A stretch of 64,000 nt of DNA from Streptomonospora sp. PA3 (GCF_009728995.1 NZ_VTZW01000003.1:511507-575506), one strand, 5' to 3'; shown: positions 9,770 to 22,192, counted from the first letter of the stretch. Notes: generated from the letters alone by a model not told the origin. Made by a program: numbers and translations.

Positions 9770-9789
9770 CTTGTGATAGCTTTCACGAG
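9770..9789. promoter_or_regulatory. CRP/FNR-type operator candidate before atpI
   Basis: CTTGTGA at 9770-9776 and TCACGAG at 9783-9789 are 7-bp arms (6 of 7 complementary) around a 6-bp spacer. This matches the TGTGA-N6-TCACA pattern of CRP-family regulators (Crp of M. tuberculosis, GlxR of corynebacteria). It lies 37 bp before the atpI start, where it could control the ATP synthase operon. Confidence 0.5.
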
Positions 9790-9825
9790 CAAGCACCCCC
9801 CACGTTCACTACCGGAGCCGAACCA

Positions 9826-10233
9826 ATGCAGGGACACGACGCCCGGATCCTCCGCGGCGCCGCGATTCCAACCGCCGTCGCGGGTGTGGCGGCCATGGCC
9901 GTCGCGGGAGCCGCGGCGGGACTGCAAGCGCTCCTGGGCGCCGCGCTGGGGGCCATCCTGGCCCTGGTCTTCTTCGGACTGAGCTTCCTCGTGGTCACGT
10001 GGGCGGGCAACAGGAGGCCCAAGCTCATGTTCCCCGCGGCCATGGGCACCTACGCCGGAAAGATCGTGCTGCTCGGCGTGCTGCTCGTGGCCTACGGCGA
10101 CACCGCCGTGCTCAGCAGTACCGCGTTCGCGATCACCGCCTCGGCATGCACCGCGGTGTGGATGGGCGCCCACCTGTGGGCCCTGAACACGGCGAAGATC
10201 GTCTATGTCGAGCCGGCGGAGGAGGGGACGTGA
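9826..10233 (+). CDS. atpI: ATP synthase protein I-like membrane protein
   Basis: This 135-residue protein has four hydrophobic segments (around residues 12-30, 35-58, 68-88 and 95-118) with NRRPKLMFPAAMGTYAGKIV between the second and third. Size, topology and position directly before atpB fit AtpI, which helps assemble the c-ring or supplies Mg2+ to the complex. Sequence conservation of AtpI is low in actinobacteria, so the name rests largely on context. ATG 9826 has GGAG about 8 nt upstream; the longer in-frame start at 9703 adds a stretch with no hydrophobic segment. A 337-bp gap separates it from atpB. Confidence 0.8.
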   Translation: MQGHDARILRGAAIPTAVAGVAAMAVAGAAAGLQALLGAALGAILALVFFGLSFLVVTWAGNRRPKLMFPAAMGTYAGKIVLLGVLLVAYGDTAVLSSTAFAITASACTAVWMGAHLWALNTAKIVYVEPAEEGT

Positions 10234-10570
10234 GCGCCGCCGGCGTAGCGATACGCGGATCGTCCCCCGTCTCCCGTGCGTACCGGGGCGGAGCCCACCG
10301 GGACGCAGGCGGCCGCCCCGCGTCGATCATGGGCTTTTCGCACGGTATGTTCGTCTCGGTTGGCATCGGCCGGGCCGCCGATTGGGCCGCCGTTCTGCGG
10401 GCGCTGTCCTTATCAAGCGGTGATGCGCCCGGATCAGCGCAAGCGGAGTAGGCGCCGGCCGCCCGCGAGCTGCCATCCTGACCAACCACTCCGGTGCTCC
10501 GCCGCGCAGGGACGGCGCGACACCGCCAACCACGAACGAGGTTTGAGTTGTCACGACGAAAGGATTCGCC
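10234..10570. other. Gap between atpI and atpB, no gene recognised
   Basis: The 337 bp hold no convincing gene. The only clear feature is the atpB ribosome-binding site GAAAGGA just before the GTG at 10571. An internal promoter for atpB is possible but I cannot place one. Confidence 0.4.
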
Positions 10571-11428
10571 GTGAGTGCTGAAGCGCGCCTCCTCGCCGCC
10601 GGGGAGGAGAGCTGCCATCTCTTCGGAGAGAACAACTGCGGGTTCGGTGAGGTCGTCCCCGGCGCGGAGATCTTCTTCCCGGAGCCGTGGTTCAGCTTCG
10701 GCATCCCCGGCACTTCCGGCTTCACCAAGTACACGGTGCTGCTGATCATCTGCGTCCTGCTGGTGCTGGCCTTCAGCTACTTCGTCCTGCGCCGGGCCAG
10801 CGTGGTCCCCGGGCGCGTGCAGGCCGCGGGCGAGCTGGTCATCGAGTTCATCCGCAGCAACGTGGTGCGCCAGCAGATCGGCAAGCGCGGCGACAAGTAC
10901 ATGCCGCTGATGATGACGCTGTTCCTGTTCATCTTCGCGATGAACATCATGGCGATCATCCCCGGACTGCAGCTGCCGGTCACGAGCCATCTGGCCTACC
11001 CCATCGTGCTGGCGGTCTACATCTACGTCGTGTGGAACTACATCGGTTTCCGCGAGCACGGCTTCCGCGGCCACGTCATCGCCAAGCTCGCGCCCCCTAC
11101 GGTCCCCAAGTGGGTCCTGCCGATCTTCGCGCCGATCGAGTTCTTCTCGACCTTCCTGATCCGGCCGTTCACCCACGCGGTCCGGCTCTTCGCCACCATG
11201 CTGGCGGGCCACCTGCTGCTCGCGGTGTTCGCGGCGGCCGGGTGGTACATGCTCAACCTCAACGCGGGCGGGGTCCTCACCGTCGTGTCGGTGGCCTACT
11301 CCGCGCTCGCGCTCGTGGCCTTCCTCGTCTTCACCGCCCTGGAGCTGTTCATCATGGCGCTTCAGGCGTACGTGTTCGTGACGCTCGCCTCCAACTACAT
11401 CGGCGAATCCATCGAGGGCGGGCACTGA
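10571..11428 (+). CDS. atpB: F1Fo ATP synthase subunit a
   Basis: Subunit a forms the proton half-channels against the c-ring in the membrane. The 285-residue protein has the family layout: an N-terminal periplasmic stretch with Cys at residues 15 and 22, helices from about residue 50 onward, and the essential Arg in FTHAVRLFATMLAGH on the penultimate helix region. The end reads ALQAYVFVTLASNYIGES. Start GTG 10571 follows GAAAGGATTCGCC. The next gene atpE starts 93 bp downstream. Confidence 0.97.
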   Translation: MSAEARLLAAGEESCHLFGENNCGFGEVVPGAEIFFPEPWFSFGIPGTSGFTKYTVLLIICVLLVLAFSYFVLRRASVVPGRVQAAGELVIEFIRSNVVRQQIGKRGDKYMPLMMTLFLFIFAMNIMAIIPGLQLPVTSHLAYPIVLAVYIYVVWNYIGFREHGFRGHVIAKLAPPTVPKWVLPIFAPIEFFSTFLIRPFTHAVRLFATMLAGHLLLAVFAAAGWYMLNLNAGGVLTVVSVAYSALALVAFLVFTALELFIMALQAYVFVTLASNYIGESIEGGH

Positions 11429-11509
11429 TCGCGCCTCCTCTCGACCACCCCAGCCCGGTAACCAACGTCAGTTCGACGGCGCGAATGCCCGTCGGCGGGT
11501 TCTAAGTAA

Positions 11510-11734
<225 letters not shown>

Positions 11735-11773
11735 CCGGCGGTTGTCAATGGAAACAGCGAAGGGAAGCCAGCC

Positions 11774-12316
11774 ATGATGTTCTTGGCCGCCGAGGAACCG
11801 AACGTCCTCCGCGTCCATTGGGACGAGGTGGTCTTCGGGGCCATCGCCTTCTTCCTGCTCCTCGCCGTCATCCGCCGGATGTGGCCGCGCTTCACCGCCA
11901 TGCTCGACGAGCGCACCAACCAGATCGAGGGCGGCATCGAGCGGGCGCAGAAGGCCGAGGCCGAGGCGGAGGAGATCCGCCAGCAGTACCGCGAGAAGCT
12001 CGACGAGGCGCACCGCGAGTACGCCCGCGAACTGGAGAAGGCCAAGGAGCAGCGGGCCGCCATCATCGCCGAGGCGCGCGAGGAGGCCCAGGCCGAGGCG
12101 CAGCGGGTCCTCGACGCCGCGCACGCCCAGATCGAGGCCGACCGCCAGCACGCCTTCGCTCAGCTGCGCGGTGAGATCGGGGCCCTGTCCACCGATCTCG
12201 CCGAGCGGATCGTCGGCGAGACGCTCGGCGACAGCGCCGCCCAGAACCGCGTCATCGACCGGTTCCTGGAGGAGCTGGAGCAGAGCGAGAGCGCTTCCCA
12301 GGCCGAGGTGCGCTGA
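11774..12316 (+). CDS. atpF: F1Fo ATP synthase subunit b
   Basis: This 180-residue peripheral-stalk subunit has one N-terminal membrane helix (about residues 18-36, [15 protein letters not shown]) followed by a long charged coiled coil rich in Glu, Ala, Arg and Gln that dimerises and reaches subunit delta. The stop codon shares one base with the atpH start (TGATG at 12314), so the two are likely translationally coupled. Confidence 0.96.
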   Translation: MMFLAAEEPNVLRVHWDEVVFGAIAFFLLLAVIRRMWPRFTAMLDERTNQIEGGIERAQKAEAEAEEIRQQYREKLDEAHREYARELEKAKEQRAAIIAEAREEAQAEAQRVLDAAHAQIEADRQHAFAQLRGEIGALSTDLAERIVGETLGDSAAQNRVIDRFLEELEQSESASQAEVR

Positions 12317-13122
12317 TGCGGGGCATCAGCCGCGCCTCTCTGGAGGCGGTCACCGAACGGCTCGGCACCGTGCTGGAGTCGGCCGACACCGCCGCGCTGG
12401 GCCGCGAGCTCTTCGAGGTCGTGGCCCTGCTGGAGCGCGAGCACACGCTCCGGCGGTGGCTGGCCGACCCGGCCAACCCGGCCGAGGCCAAGTCCGGGCT
12501 GATCGGCGAGCTGCTGGAGTCCCAGGCGTCGCCCTCGACCGTCATGGTGGTCGGCGACGTCGTCCAGGCCCGCTGGTCGCGGCAGCGCGACCTCATCGAC
12601 GCCGTCGAGCGGGCGGCCGTCTTCGCGACGATCGCCCGGGCCGAGACCGAGCAGCGGCTCGGCGAGCTGGAGGACGAGCTCTTCCGGTTCGGCCGGGTGC
12701 TCGCCGGCGAGGGCGAGCTGCGGGCGGCGCTGACCGACGAGGCGGTGTCCGCCGAGAGCAAGAGCGGCATCGTCCAGGCGCTGCTCGGCGACAAGGCCGA
12801 CCCGGCGACGACCACGCTGGTCACGCAGCTCGTAACACACCCGCGGGGCCGTACCCTGGAAGACGGCCTGGAGTACTACGGGCAGCTCGTGGCCGAGCGC
12901 GCCCAGCGCTACGTGGCGCTGGTCCGCACGGTCGTCGCGCTGAGCGAGGACCAGCAGGAGCGGCTGCGCTCGGCGCTGGCCCGGATCTACGGGCGGCCGA
13001 TCCACCTGAACATCGACGTCGACCCCTCGATCATGGGCGGCCTGTCCATCCGGGTGGGCGACGAGGTCATCGACGGCACGATCGCCGGGCGGCTCAGCGA
13101 GGTCCGGCGTCGCCTGGCCTGA
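12316..13122 (+). CDS. atpH: F1Fo ATP synthase subunit delta
   Basis: The 268-residue protein is the longer delta type usual in actinobacteria. It caps the F1 head and joins it to the b stalk. The N-terminal six-helix domain covers about residues 1-105, and the C-terminal part ends with the conserved segment [20 protein letters not shown]. It overlaps the atpF stop by one base and is followed by atpA after 77 bp. Confidence 0.95.
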   Translation: MRGISRASLEAVTERLGTVLESADTAALGRELFEVVALLEREHTLRRWLADPANPAEAKSGLIGELLESQASPSTVMVVGDVVQARWSRQRDLIDAVERAAVFATIARAETEQRLGELEDELFRFGRVLAGEGELRAALTDEAVSAESKSGIVQALLGDKADPATTTLVTQLVTHPRGRTLEDGLEYYGQLVAERAQRYVALVRTVVALSEDQQERLRSALARIYGRPIHLNIDVDPSIMGGLSIRVGDEVIDGTIAGRLSEVRRRLA

Positions 13123-13199
13123 GGCGACGATCCACCCCCAAGCAGAATGCACCGGCGCCGGGGAACGCGGCGCCATACGAGAGCAAGGACTTACGTGAG

Positions 13200-14843
13200 A
13201 TGGCGGAGCTGACGATCCGGCCGGATGAGATCCGGAACGCGCTGCAGCGCTTCGTCCAGTCGTACGAGCCCGACGCCGCCGCGCGCGAGGAGATCGGCAC
13301 CGTCACCTACTCCGGTGACGGGATCGCGCGCGTGGGCGGCCTTCCCTCGGCGATGGCGAACGAGCTGCTGCAATTCGAAGACGGCACGCTGGGCCTGGCC
13401 CAGAACCTGGAGATCGGCGAGATCGGCGCGATCGTCCTCGGCGAGTTCTCCCAGATCGAGGAAGGCCAGTCGGTGCGGCGCACCGGCCAGGTGCTCTCGG
13501 TGCCGGTGGGCGACAACTACCTGGGCCGGGTCGTCGACCCCCTGGGCAACCCCATCGACGGCCAGGGCGAGATCGAGACCACCGAGCGCCGCGACCTGGA
13601 GCTGCAGGCCCCCTCGGTCATGCAGCGCCAGCCGGTCGGCGAGCCGATGCAGACCGGCATCAAGGCCATCGACTCGATGACCCCCATCGGCCGCGGCCAG
13701 CGCCAGCTGATCATCGGTGACCGCCAGACGGGCAAGACCGCCATCGGCATCGACACGATCATCAACCAGAAGAGCAACTGGGAGTCCGGCGACCCCGCGA
13801 AGCAGGTCCGCTGCATCTACGTCGCCGTCGGCCAGAAGGGCTCCACCATCGCCGGCGTGCGGGGCGCGCTGGAGGAGGCCGGCGCGATGGAGTACACCAC
13901 CATCGTCGCGGCCCCCGCCTCCGACCCCGCCGGGTTCAAGTACCTCGCGCCCTACACCGGTTCGGCCATCGGCCAGCACTGGATGTACGACGGCAAGCAC
14001 GTGCTGATCGTCTTCGACGACCTCACCAAGCAGGCCGAGGCCTACCGAGCGGTCTCGCTGCTGCTGCGCCGCCCGCCGGGCCGCGAGGCCTACCCCGGCG
14101 ACGTCTTCTACCTGCACTCCCGCCTGCTGGAGCGCTGCGCCAAGCTCTCCGACGACATGGGCGCGGGGTCGATGACCGGCCTGCCGATCATCGAGACCAA
14201 GGCCAGCGACGTCTCGGCCTACATCCCGACCAACGTCATCTCCATCACCGACGGCCAGGTGTTCCTGGAGACCGACCTGTTCAACCAGGGCCAGCGCCCG
14301 GCCATCAACGTCGGCGTCTCGGTCTCCCGTGTCGGCGGTTCGGCCCAGACCAAGGCGATGAAGAACGTCACCGGTTCGCTGCGGCTGGGCCTGGCCCAGT
14401 ACCGCGAGCTGGAGGCATTCGCCGCCTTCGGTTCGGACCTGGACGCGGTCTCCAAGGCCCAGCTGGAGCGCGGCCAGCGCCTCATGGAGCTGCTCAAGCA
14501 GGGCCAGTACGCGCCCTTCCCGATGGAGAAGGAGGTCGTCTCCATTTGGGCCGGCACCACCGGCCAGATCGACGACGTCCCCGTCGAGGACGTGCGCCGC
14601 TTCGAGGGCGACTTCCTGGACTACCTCTCCCGCGAGCACTCCAAGATCCTCGACAACATCCGCGAGAGCGGGAAGTTCGAGGACGAGACGGAGGCCGCCC
14701 TCAAGGAGGCCGTCGCGGAGTTCAAGCGGACCTTCCAGACCTCGGCCGGCACCGTGCTGGGCACCGAGGAGGAAGCCGAGGCCCTGGATGAGAGCCAGGT
14801 CGGCCAGGACACCATCAAGGTCGCAAAGAGCACCGGGAAGTAG
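13200..14843 (+). CDS. atpA: F1Fo ATP synthase subunit alpha
   Basis: The 547-residue non-catalytic nucleotide-binding subunit of F1 has the Walker A loop GDRQTGKT and Walker B around [12 protein letters not shown], and [20 protein letters not shown] in the family position. ATG 13200 gives [16 protein letters not shown], the usual N-terminus, with an AAGGA about 10 nt upstream; a much longer in-frame reading back to 12171 overlaps atpH and is not real. The C-terminus (after FKRTFQTS) is a short acidic extension. atpG starts 3 nt after the stop. Confidence 0.98.
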   Translation: MAELTIRPDEIRNALQRFVQSYEPDAAAREEIGTVTYSGDGIARVGGLPSAMANELLQFEDGTLGLAQNLEIGEIGAIVLGEFSQIEEGQSVRRTGQVLSVPVGDNYLGRVVDPLGNPIDGQGEIETTERRDLELQAPSVMQRQPVGEPMQTGIKAIDSMTPIGRGQRQLIIGDRQTGKTAIGIDTIINQKSNWESGDPAKQVRCIYVAVGQKGSTIAGVRGALEEAGAMEYTTIVAAPASDPAGFKYLAPYTGSAIGQHWMYDGKHVLIVFDDLTKQAEAYRAVSLLLRRPPGREAYPGDVFYLHSRLLERCAKLSDDMGAGSMTGLPIIETKASDVSAYIPTNVISITDGQVFLETDLFNQGQRPAINVGVSVSRVGGSAQTKAMKNVTGSLRLGLAQYRELEAFAAFGSDLDAVSKAQLERGQRLMELLKQGQYAPFPMEKEVVSIWAGTTGQIDDVPVEDVRRFEGDFLDYLSREHSKILDNIRESGKFEDETEAALKEAVAEFKRTFQTSAGTVLGTEEEAEALDESQVGQDTIKVAKSTGK

Positions 14844-14846
14844 CCC

Positions 14847-17214
<2,368 letters not shown>

Positions 17215-17223
17215 ACGTTCAGC

Positions 17224-17256
17224 GGGGCGCGGGCGGCTTTCGGCCGGCCGCGCCCC
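17224..17256 (+). terminator. Intercistronic hairpin between atpD and atpC
   Basis: GGGGCGCGG at 17224-17232 pairs with CCGCGCCCC at 17248-17256, with a further GGC/GCC inside. Since atpC follows within the operon, it may protect or partially stop the transcript and so lower epsilon output. Confidence 0.5.
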
Positions 17257-17290
17257 GTGAGACCGCCCACTAGCAGAGGAGTTTGTGGCA

Positions 17291-17698
17291 GTGTCGAAGA
17301 AGCTTTTCGTCGAGATCGTCTCGCCGGAGCGGGAACTGTGGGCCGGCGAGGGCGACATGGTCATCGCCAAGACGGTCGAGGGCGAGATCGGTGTGCAGCC
17401 GGGCCACACGCCGGTGCTGGCCCTGCTGGCGCCGGGCGCCGTCGTCCGGGTGCTGGGCGGTCGCGAGACCGGCGAGGTCCGCGCAGCGGTGCACGGCGGA
17501 TTCATGGTCGTGACGCTGGGGGACCGGGTGTCCATCCTGGCCGAGATCGCCGAACTCGCCGAGGACGTCGACGTCGAGCGGGCCAAGGCGGCGCTGCGCG
17601 ACGCCGAGTCCGAAGGCGGGGCGGCCGAGGACGAGGACGCCCAGGCGCGCGCCGCGCGGGCGCGCAGCCGCCTGCAGGCCGCCGGAGTCAGCGTATGA
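17291..17698 (+). CDS. atpC: F1Fo ATP synthase subunit epsilon
   Basis: This subunit regulates F1 and couples it to the c-ring. The N-terminal beta-sandwich includes VEIVSPERELWAGEGDMV, GVQPGHTPVLALL and AAVHGGFMVV; a C-terminal helical part follows. Two GTG starts are 6 nt apart (17285 and 17291). AGAGGAG at 17275-17281 lies 9 nt before 17291 but only 3 nt before 17285, so the 135-residue form is preferred over 137. The tail after residue 100 is Glu/Ala/Arg-rich. It closes the ATP synthase operon. Confidence 0.94.
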   Translation: MSKKLFVEIVSPERELWAGEGDMVIAKTVEGEIGVQPGHTPVLALLAPGAVVRVLGGRETGEVRAAVHGGFMVVTLGDRVSILAEIAELAEDVDVERAKAALRDAESEGGAAEDEDAQARAARARSRLQAAGVSV

Positions 17699-17736
17699 GC
17701 GGCGCCGGCAGGCGCTGAGCAGGGGGAGATGCGCCG

Positions 17737-18222
17737 GTGGAGGAGCTCGTATTCGGCCAGTCGTGGCTGAGAGCGGCCGAATGGCTGTTCATCGCGCTCC
17801 TCATCGCCGCCCTGGCCGCCCTGCTCGCCGTCACCGGTCGGCGCTACGCCCTGGAACGCGGAGGCGGCGCCGTCGAGTGCTACCTGCGGGCGGGGTCGGA
17901 CTCCCAGCGGCTTCCCTGGCGCATGGGACTCGCCCGGTACGGAAGCGAGGAACTGCGCTGGTACCGCCTTTTCTCACTGTGGCCGCGGCCGGCAGCCGAG
18001 CTGTCGCGCCGCGGCCTCGTCGTTCTCAGCCGCCGCGAACCCACGCCCGGGGACCTGCGGGAGCTGACCCTGGATCTGGTCGTGATCGAGGTGGGCTGGA
18101 CGGCCCCCGACGGCACCGATCCCAAAGAGCCGGTCTACGAACTGGCCATGAGCGACGGCGCGCTGACCGGTTTCCTGTCCTGGCTGGAGTCGATGCCGCC
18201 CGGAAGCCACTGGCGGTCCTGA
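17737..18222 (+). CDS. DUF2550 family membrane protein
   Basis: The 161-residue protein has one N-terminal membrane helix (about residues 15-33, AEWLFIALLIAALAALLAV) and a soluble remainder with GMARYG-like LARYGSEELRWYRLFSLWPRP. It matches the DUF2550 family that follows atpC in mycobacteria (Rv1312) and streptomycetes. Its function is unknown; the position suggests co-transcription with the ATP synthase genes. GTG 17737 has AGGGGGAG about 9 nt upstream. Confidence 0.85.
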   Translation: MEELVFGQSWLRAAEWLFIALLIAALAALLAVTGRRYALERGGGAVECYLRAGSDSQRLPWRMGLARYGSEELRWYRLFSLWPRPAAELSRRGLVVLSRREPTPGDLRELTLDLVVIEVGWTAPDGTDPKEPVYELAMSDGALTGFLSWLESMPPGSHWRS

Positions 18223-18301
18223 GCGCCGGCGCGCCGCTTCGCCCCCCGCGCCCGGGCCCGCCACGCAGACAGGCGCCTTTCCGTCAGCCTAGGCTGGATC
18301 C

Positions 18302-18601
18302 ATGATCGTGGCATTCTCAGTGAGTCCGATGGGATCCGGCGACGACTCGGTCGCCCCGGCGGTGGCCCGCGCGGTGCGGGTGGTGCGCGAGAGCGGACTG
18401 CCCAACCGCACCGACGCGATGTTCACCAGCGTCGAGGGGGAGTGGGACGAGGTGATGGACGTCGTCAAGCGCGCCGTCGCCGCCGCGGGCGAGGGCGCCC
18501 CGCGGGTCAGCCTCACGCTCAAGGCCGACATCCGCGAGGGAGTCACCGACGGCCTCGACAGCAAGGTCGCGGCCGTGGAGCGCGAACTCGGCAACGCCTG
18601 A
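18302..18601 (+). CDS. MTH1187-family thiamine-binding protein
   Basis: The 99-residue protein belongs to the MTH1187/YkoF-like family (DUF77), a small ferredoxin-like fold reported to bind thiamine. It starts [10 protein letters not shown], contains [20 protein letters not shown] and [12 protein letters not shown], and ends with the conserved [12 protein letters not shown] helix. TAGGCT at 18290-18295 lies 6 nt before the ATG, so the mRNA is probably leaderless. No thiamine genes are nearby, so its physiological role here is open. Confidence 0.85.
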   Translation: MIVAFSVSPMGSGDDSVAPAVARAVRVVRESGLPNRTDAMFTSVEGEWDEVMDVVKRAVAAAGEGAPRVSLTLKADIREGVTDGLDSKVAAVERELGNA

Positions 18602-18607
18602 GCCGCT

Positions 18608-18660
18608 CCTGCCGGCGCCGGCGGCGCGCCCGCCGCGGGGCGCCGCCGGCGCCGGGCAGG
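18608..18660. terminator. Bidirectional hairpin between convergent genes
   Basis: About 20 bp from CCTGCCGGCGCCGGCGGCGC (18608 on) pair with the strand ending at 18660 with a single bulged base. It lies between the thiamine-binding gene and the convergent adenosyltransferase gene. Confidence 0.65.
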
Positions 18661-18702
18661 GGCGCACGCGCCCGCTCCCGGCGCCCTGCGCGGGCGGGTG
18701 CC

Positions 18703-19302
18703 TCAGCGCTCGCCGCCCGGCTTCCACAGCACCTCCGAGCCGTCCGCGCCCAGCACCCGGCACAGGATGAACAGCAGGTCCGAGAGCCGGTTCAGGTAGC
18801 GCGCCGTCAGCGGGTTCACTCCCTCGCCGTGCGCCTCCAGCGCCGCCCACGCGCTGCGTTCGGCGCGGCGCACGACGACGCGCGCCTGGTGCATCAGCGC
18901 GACCGCCGGCGAGCCGCCGGGCAGCACGAAGCTGCGCAGCGTGGGCAGGTCGGCGTTGTAGCGGTCGCACTCGGCTTCGAGGCGCTCGATGTAGGAGGGC
19001 TCAACCCGCAGCGGCGGGTGCTCGGGCTCCTCGCCGGGCGGTGCGACGGGGCAGGACAGGTCGGCGCCGACGTCGAACAGCTCGTTCTGGACGCGCGCGA
19101 GGAGGCCCCGCAGGTCGTCGGGGACGTCGCCGAGGGCCAGCGCGGTCCCGACGGCGGCGTTGGCCTCCTCGACGTCGGCGTAGGCGACCAGGCGCGCATC
19201 GGTCTTGGCGGTGCGGCTCATGTCGCCGAGGGCGGTGGTGCCGTCGTCGCCCACACGCGTGTAGATCTTGGACAGTACTACCGGCGTATCCCGTTTGGTC
19301 AT
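18703..19302 (-). CDS. Cob(I)alamin adenosyltransferase, PduO type
   Basis: The enzyme adenosylates cob(I)alamin with ATP to give the AdoCbl needed by acyl-CoA mutases. The 199-residue protein has the PduO N-terminal signature KIYTRVGDDGTTALG, then RLVAYADVEEANAAVG, the motif FVLPGGSPAVALMHQARVVVRRAER and the C-terminal LNRLSDLLFILCRV. TAGAGT lies 6 nt before the ATG on the minus strand (19309-19314), fitting a leaderless transcript. It is the likely cofactor supplier for the mutase coded at 35.6 kb, together with meaB. The gene is next to the ATP synthase cluster in mycobacteria too (Rv1314c). Confidence 0.93.
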   Translation of the reverse strand: MTKRDTPVVLSKIYTRVGDDGTTALGDMSRTAKTDARLVAYADVEEANAAVGTALALGDVPDDLRGLLARVQNELFDVGADLSCPVAPPGEEPEHPPLRVEPSYIERLEAECDRYNADLPTLRSFVLPGGSPAVALMHQARVVVRRAERSAWAALEAHGEGVNPLTARYLNRLSDLLFILCRVLGADGSEVLWKPGGER

Positions 19303-19580
19303 GGGGCCACTCTAGATACCGGCGCCCCTCGCGGGATCGTCGGCGTTCGGGGTGTGGGCGCGGCGTGATCCTGATACTTTTTGCAGTGAAGCAAGCACCC
19401 AGGGTCATTCCCGGGTGACGGGGCGCTCCGGGTCGGGTGCGATGGCGGGGGCCATCCGACGGCCGGCGCGGGCGCCGCGTCCGCGCGGCAGGGCGCGGGA
19501 CCGGGTCGGGGGGCCGGGCCTCCCGCGGAGCCCGCAGTGCGGATTCGGCGGCCGATCAGCGGCACACCAGCCGCAGGAAC

Positions 19581-19616
19581 GCCCGTGGGCGAGGAGGCGT
19601 CTCCTCGCCCACGGGC
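19581..19616 (-). terminator. Perfect 16-bp stem terminator of the M28 gene
   Basis: GCCCGTGGGCGAGGAG at 19581-19596 pairs perfectly with CTCCTCGCCCACGGGC at 19601-19616 around a 4-nt loop, just past the stop of the minus-strand peptidase gene at 19640. The rest of the 19303-19580 gap shows no gene. Confidence 0.75.
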
Positions 19617-19639
19617 GCCCAATGGGTGCGGTAGGACGG

Positions 19640-21169
19640 TTACCGCAGCCAGAGGTCTCCCACCCGGTCGGGGCGGAACTCCTGGGCCTGGAAGGTCCGA
19701 GGTGCCACGCCGTTGACCGGAAGGGTGCTTTCGGAGTAGGTCTCGACCGCGTAGGCGACGCCGTCGGACAGCTCGTCGAGCGCCTTCCAGCTGATGTTGT
19801 CGATGTCGTCCTGGGCGGTGTGGTAGTTGGGGTCGAAGTCGATGCCGGCGGTGCCGCCGTAGTACTCGACCTGCTGCTCGGTCTTGGTGCCGTCGCCGCC
19901 GCTGAACAGGCCGCCGGAGGCGATCCCGGCCTCCATGAAGGCGCTGTAGTCGGAGCGGCCGCTGAAGGCGGTGGGCTCGGTGATCAGCCCGCGCTGCTCG
20001 TAGTAGTCCTCGAACATCTTCTGGATGGCGCCCGAGCCCGAGGGCGGCGGCAGGGAGCCCTCCAGCTCGCCGCGGCCGTCGTAGATGAAGCGGCCGTAGT
20101 TGGGCGAGCCGAGCATGTCGAAGTTGAGGTAGAGGGCGATGCGCTCCAGTTCGCGCTCCTTGAGGCCCTCGACGTACTTCGTGGACCCGATCAGGCCCTG
20201 CTCCTCGGTGCCCCAGAAGGCGAACCGCACGCGGTTGTTCGGGTCGTCGAGCTTGGCCAGCTGCTGGGCGGTCTCCAGGATCGCGGCCGTGCCGCTGGCG
20301 TTGTCGTTGATGCCGGGGCCCTCGGGGACGCTGTCGAGGTGGGCGCCGACCATGACGACGTTGTTGCGCGCGCCGCCGCGGGTCTCGGCGATGATGTTGT
20401 AGGAGGTGCGCTCGGCCACCGAGGCGTCGACCTTCAGCCGCAGCTCCAGGGCGTCGCCGGCGGCCACCAGCGCGTCGCCGGTCGCGGTCGTGGCGCCCAC
20501 CACGGGTATGGCGGACTCCTCGCTGACCGTGCCGTTGAGCGGGCCCTCGACGTTGTTGACGATGACGGCTCCGACGGCACCGGCGTCGGCGGCGTTGGCC
20601 GCCTTGGCCTGGAAGGTGCAGCTGCCGCGCTTGATGACGGCGATCGCGCCCTGCGGGAAGCCGGCGAAGTCCTCGGCGGTGCAGCCGCTGTCGGCGCTGT
20701 CGTAGTCGACGGGCACACCCGGGCCGGTGGCGTCGCCGGCGCCGGAGTAGGACATGGTGATGAAGTCCTCGCCGGGGGCCAACTCCCGCCGCTCGGGCGC
20801 GAGCTGGGTGAGCACGGCCTCCGAGTGCTCCTGCCACAGCTCGTAGTCGTAGGTGTCGCGCTTGGGCCGGTAGCCGGCGCGCTTGAGCTGGTCGACGACG
20901 TAGTCGGCGGCGACGTCGTAGCCGGGGGTGTTGGTGGCCCGGTTGCCGCCGTTGTACTCGGCGATCGTGCTCAGGTTTTCGACGTGCTCCCGGATGCCCT
21001 CGGTGGTGACCAGGGTCGGCAGCACCGCGTCGTCGGCGGCGGCGGTCCCGGGGGCGAGCCCCAGGCCCAGTACCAGCGTGGCCGATGCGCCCGCACAGGC
21101 GAAGCGCTTGACGGTCGGCGGAAGGTGCCGCCGGGTTCTGGGGGATCGTCCGGGTTGGCTTGTGGGCAC
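19640..21169 (-). CDS. Secreted M28 zinc aminopeptidase with PA domain
   Basis: The 509-residue protein resembles the Streptomyces griseus aminopeptidase group. An export signal ends near TAAADDAV (about residue 45). A protease-associated (PA) domain lies around residues 145-240 (GCTAEDFAGFPQGAIAVIKR). The M28 domain shows the two-zinc ligands: His and Asp in GAHLDSVPEGPGINDNASG, Glu-Glu in WGTEEQG, Asp in NFDMLGSPNYG and His in NYHTAQDDIDN. It should release N-terminal residues from extracellular peptides. The GTG start at 21169 has AGGAGG 7 nt upstream. Confidence 0.93.
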   Translation of the reverse strand: MPTSQPGRSPRTRRHLPPTVKRFACAGASATLVLGLGLAPGTAAADDAVLPTLVTTEGIREHVENLSTIAEYNGGNRATNTPGYDVAADYVVDQLKRAGYRPKRDTYDYELWQEHSEAVLTQLAPERRELAPGEDFITMSYSGAGDATGPGVPVDYDSADSGCTAEDFAGFPQGAIAVIKRGSCTFQAKAANAADAGAVGAVIVNNVEGPLNGTVSEESAIPVVGATTATGDALVAAGDALELRLKVDASVAERTSYNIIAETRGGARNNVVMVGAHLDSVPEGPGINDNASGTAAILETAQQLAKLDDPNNRVRFAFWGTEEQGLIGSTKYVEGLKERELERIALYLNFDMLGSPNYGRFIYDGRGELEGSLPPPSGSGAIQKMFEDYYEQRGLITEPTAFSGRSDYSAFMEAGIASGGLFSGGDGTKTEQQVEYYGGTAGIDFDPNYHTAQDDIDNISWKALDELSDGVAYAVETYSESTLPVNGVAPRTFQAQEFRPDRVGDLWLR

Positions 21170-21398
21170 TGGCGTCCTCCTGCTGCGGACGCCCGTCTAC
21201 TCGGGGTGATGAGACGGGCGCGAATCGTGCGAGGTATCGGGCAGCCTGTCACCGCTGTGTGCCGCAGAGCAAGGCGGTACGCCCGTCGTTGCCACATTCA
21301 GCCACAGATCTTCCGCTGTGACGGTGGTGTGTGGTGTTATGGACGGTTTTCCCGGATGTTCCCGATGTGGGGGTCGTGCTGTTTCGCCGGGAGTGGAG

Positions 21399-22076
21399 CT
21401 AGAACAGGCGCGGGGTGTCGGGCTCGATGCCGCGCAGCGCGTCGTAGTCCAGCGTCACGCAGCCGATGCCGCGGTCGGCGGCCAGGACGCGGGCCTGCGG
21501 CTTGATCTCCTGGGCGGCGAAGACGCCCCTGACCGGGCTGAGCGAGGGATCGCGGTTGAGCAGTTCCAGGTAGCGGGTGAGCTGCTCGACGCCGTCGATG
21601 TCGCCGCGCCGCTTGAGCTCGACGGCGACGGTGCCGCCGTCGCCGTCGCGGCAGAGGATGTCGACGGGGCCGATCGCGGTGGGGTACTCGCGGCGGATCA
21701 GGGTGTAGCCGTCGCCGAGCGTGGTGATGTGCTCGGCCAGCAGCTCCTGCAGGTGGGCCTCGACCCCGTCCTTCTGCAGCCCGGGGTCCGCGCCCAGGGT
21801 GTGGGTGCTGTCGTGCTGGATCTCCTCGATGCGCAGCACCAGCTTCTCACCGGACTTGCCGTGGGTGACCGTCCACAGCTCGGTGCCGTCCTCGTCGGTC
21901 GACTCCTTGACCGAGCACGGGGGGTTCATCCAGTTCAGCGGCTTGAACGCGCGGTCGTCGGCGTGCACCGAGACCGATCCGTCGGCCTTGAACAGCAGCA
22001 GCCGGGGAGCCATGGGCAGGTGGGCGGTGAGGCGTCCGACGTAGTCGACGCTGCAGCGGGCGATCACGAGTCTCAC
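21399..22076 (-). CDS. nucS: Endonuclease NucS, non-canonical mismatch repair
   Basis: NucS cuts both strands at mismatches and replaces MutS/MutL in actinobacteria. The 225-residue protein has the C-terminal nuclease motif with Asp, Glu and Lys in [20 protein letters not shown], and an N-terminal DNA-binding domain. It ends DTPRLF, close to the RLF-type C-terminal peptide that binds the DnaN beta clamp. GTG 22076 is chosen because relatives begin MRLVIARC and TAGGAT lies 8 nt before it (likely leaderless); longer in-frame readings to 22208 add unrelated sequence. Confidence 0.93.
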   Translation of the reverse strand: MRLVIARCSVDYVGRLTAHLPMAPRLLLFKADGSVSVHADDRAFKPLNWMNPPCSVKESTDEDGTELWTVTHGKSGEKLVLRIEEIQHDSTHTLGADPGLQKDGVEAHLQELLAEHITTLGDGYTLIRREYPTAIGPVDILCRDGDGGTVAVELKRRGDIDGVEQLTRYLELLNRDPSLSPVRGVFAAQEIKPQARVLAADRGIGCVTLDYDALRGIEPDTPRLF

Positions 22077-22192
22077 GCTGCACGATCCTAGCTGCGGCGC
22101 GGGGGCGGTGCGGGCGGGCGGCGCAGTCGGTACGGGCTCTCGGACGGGGGCTGCGGCGGCGGTTTCCCCGAATCGGTGGCGCAGAACGGTAA

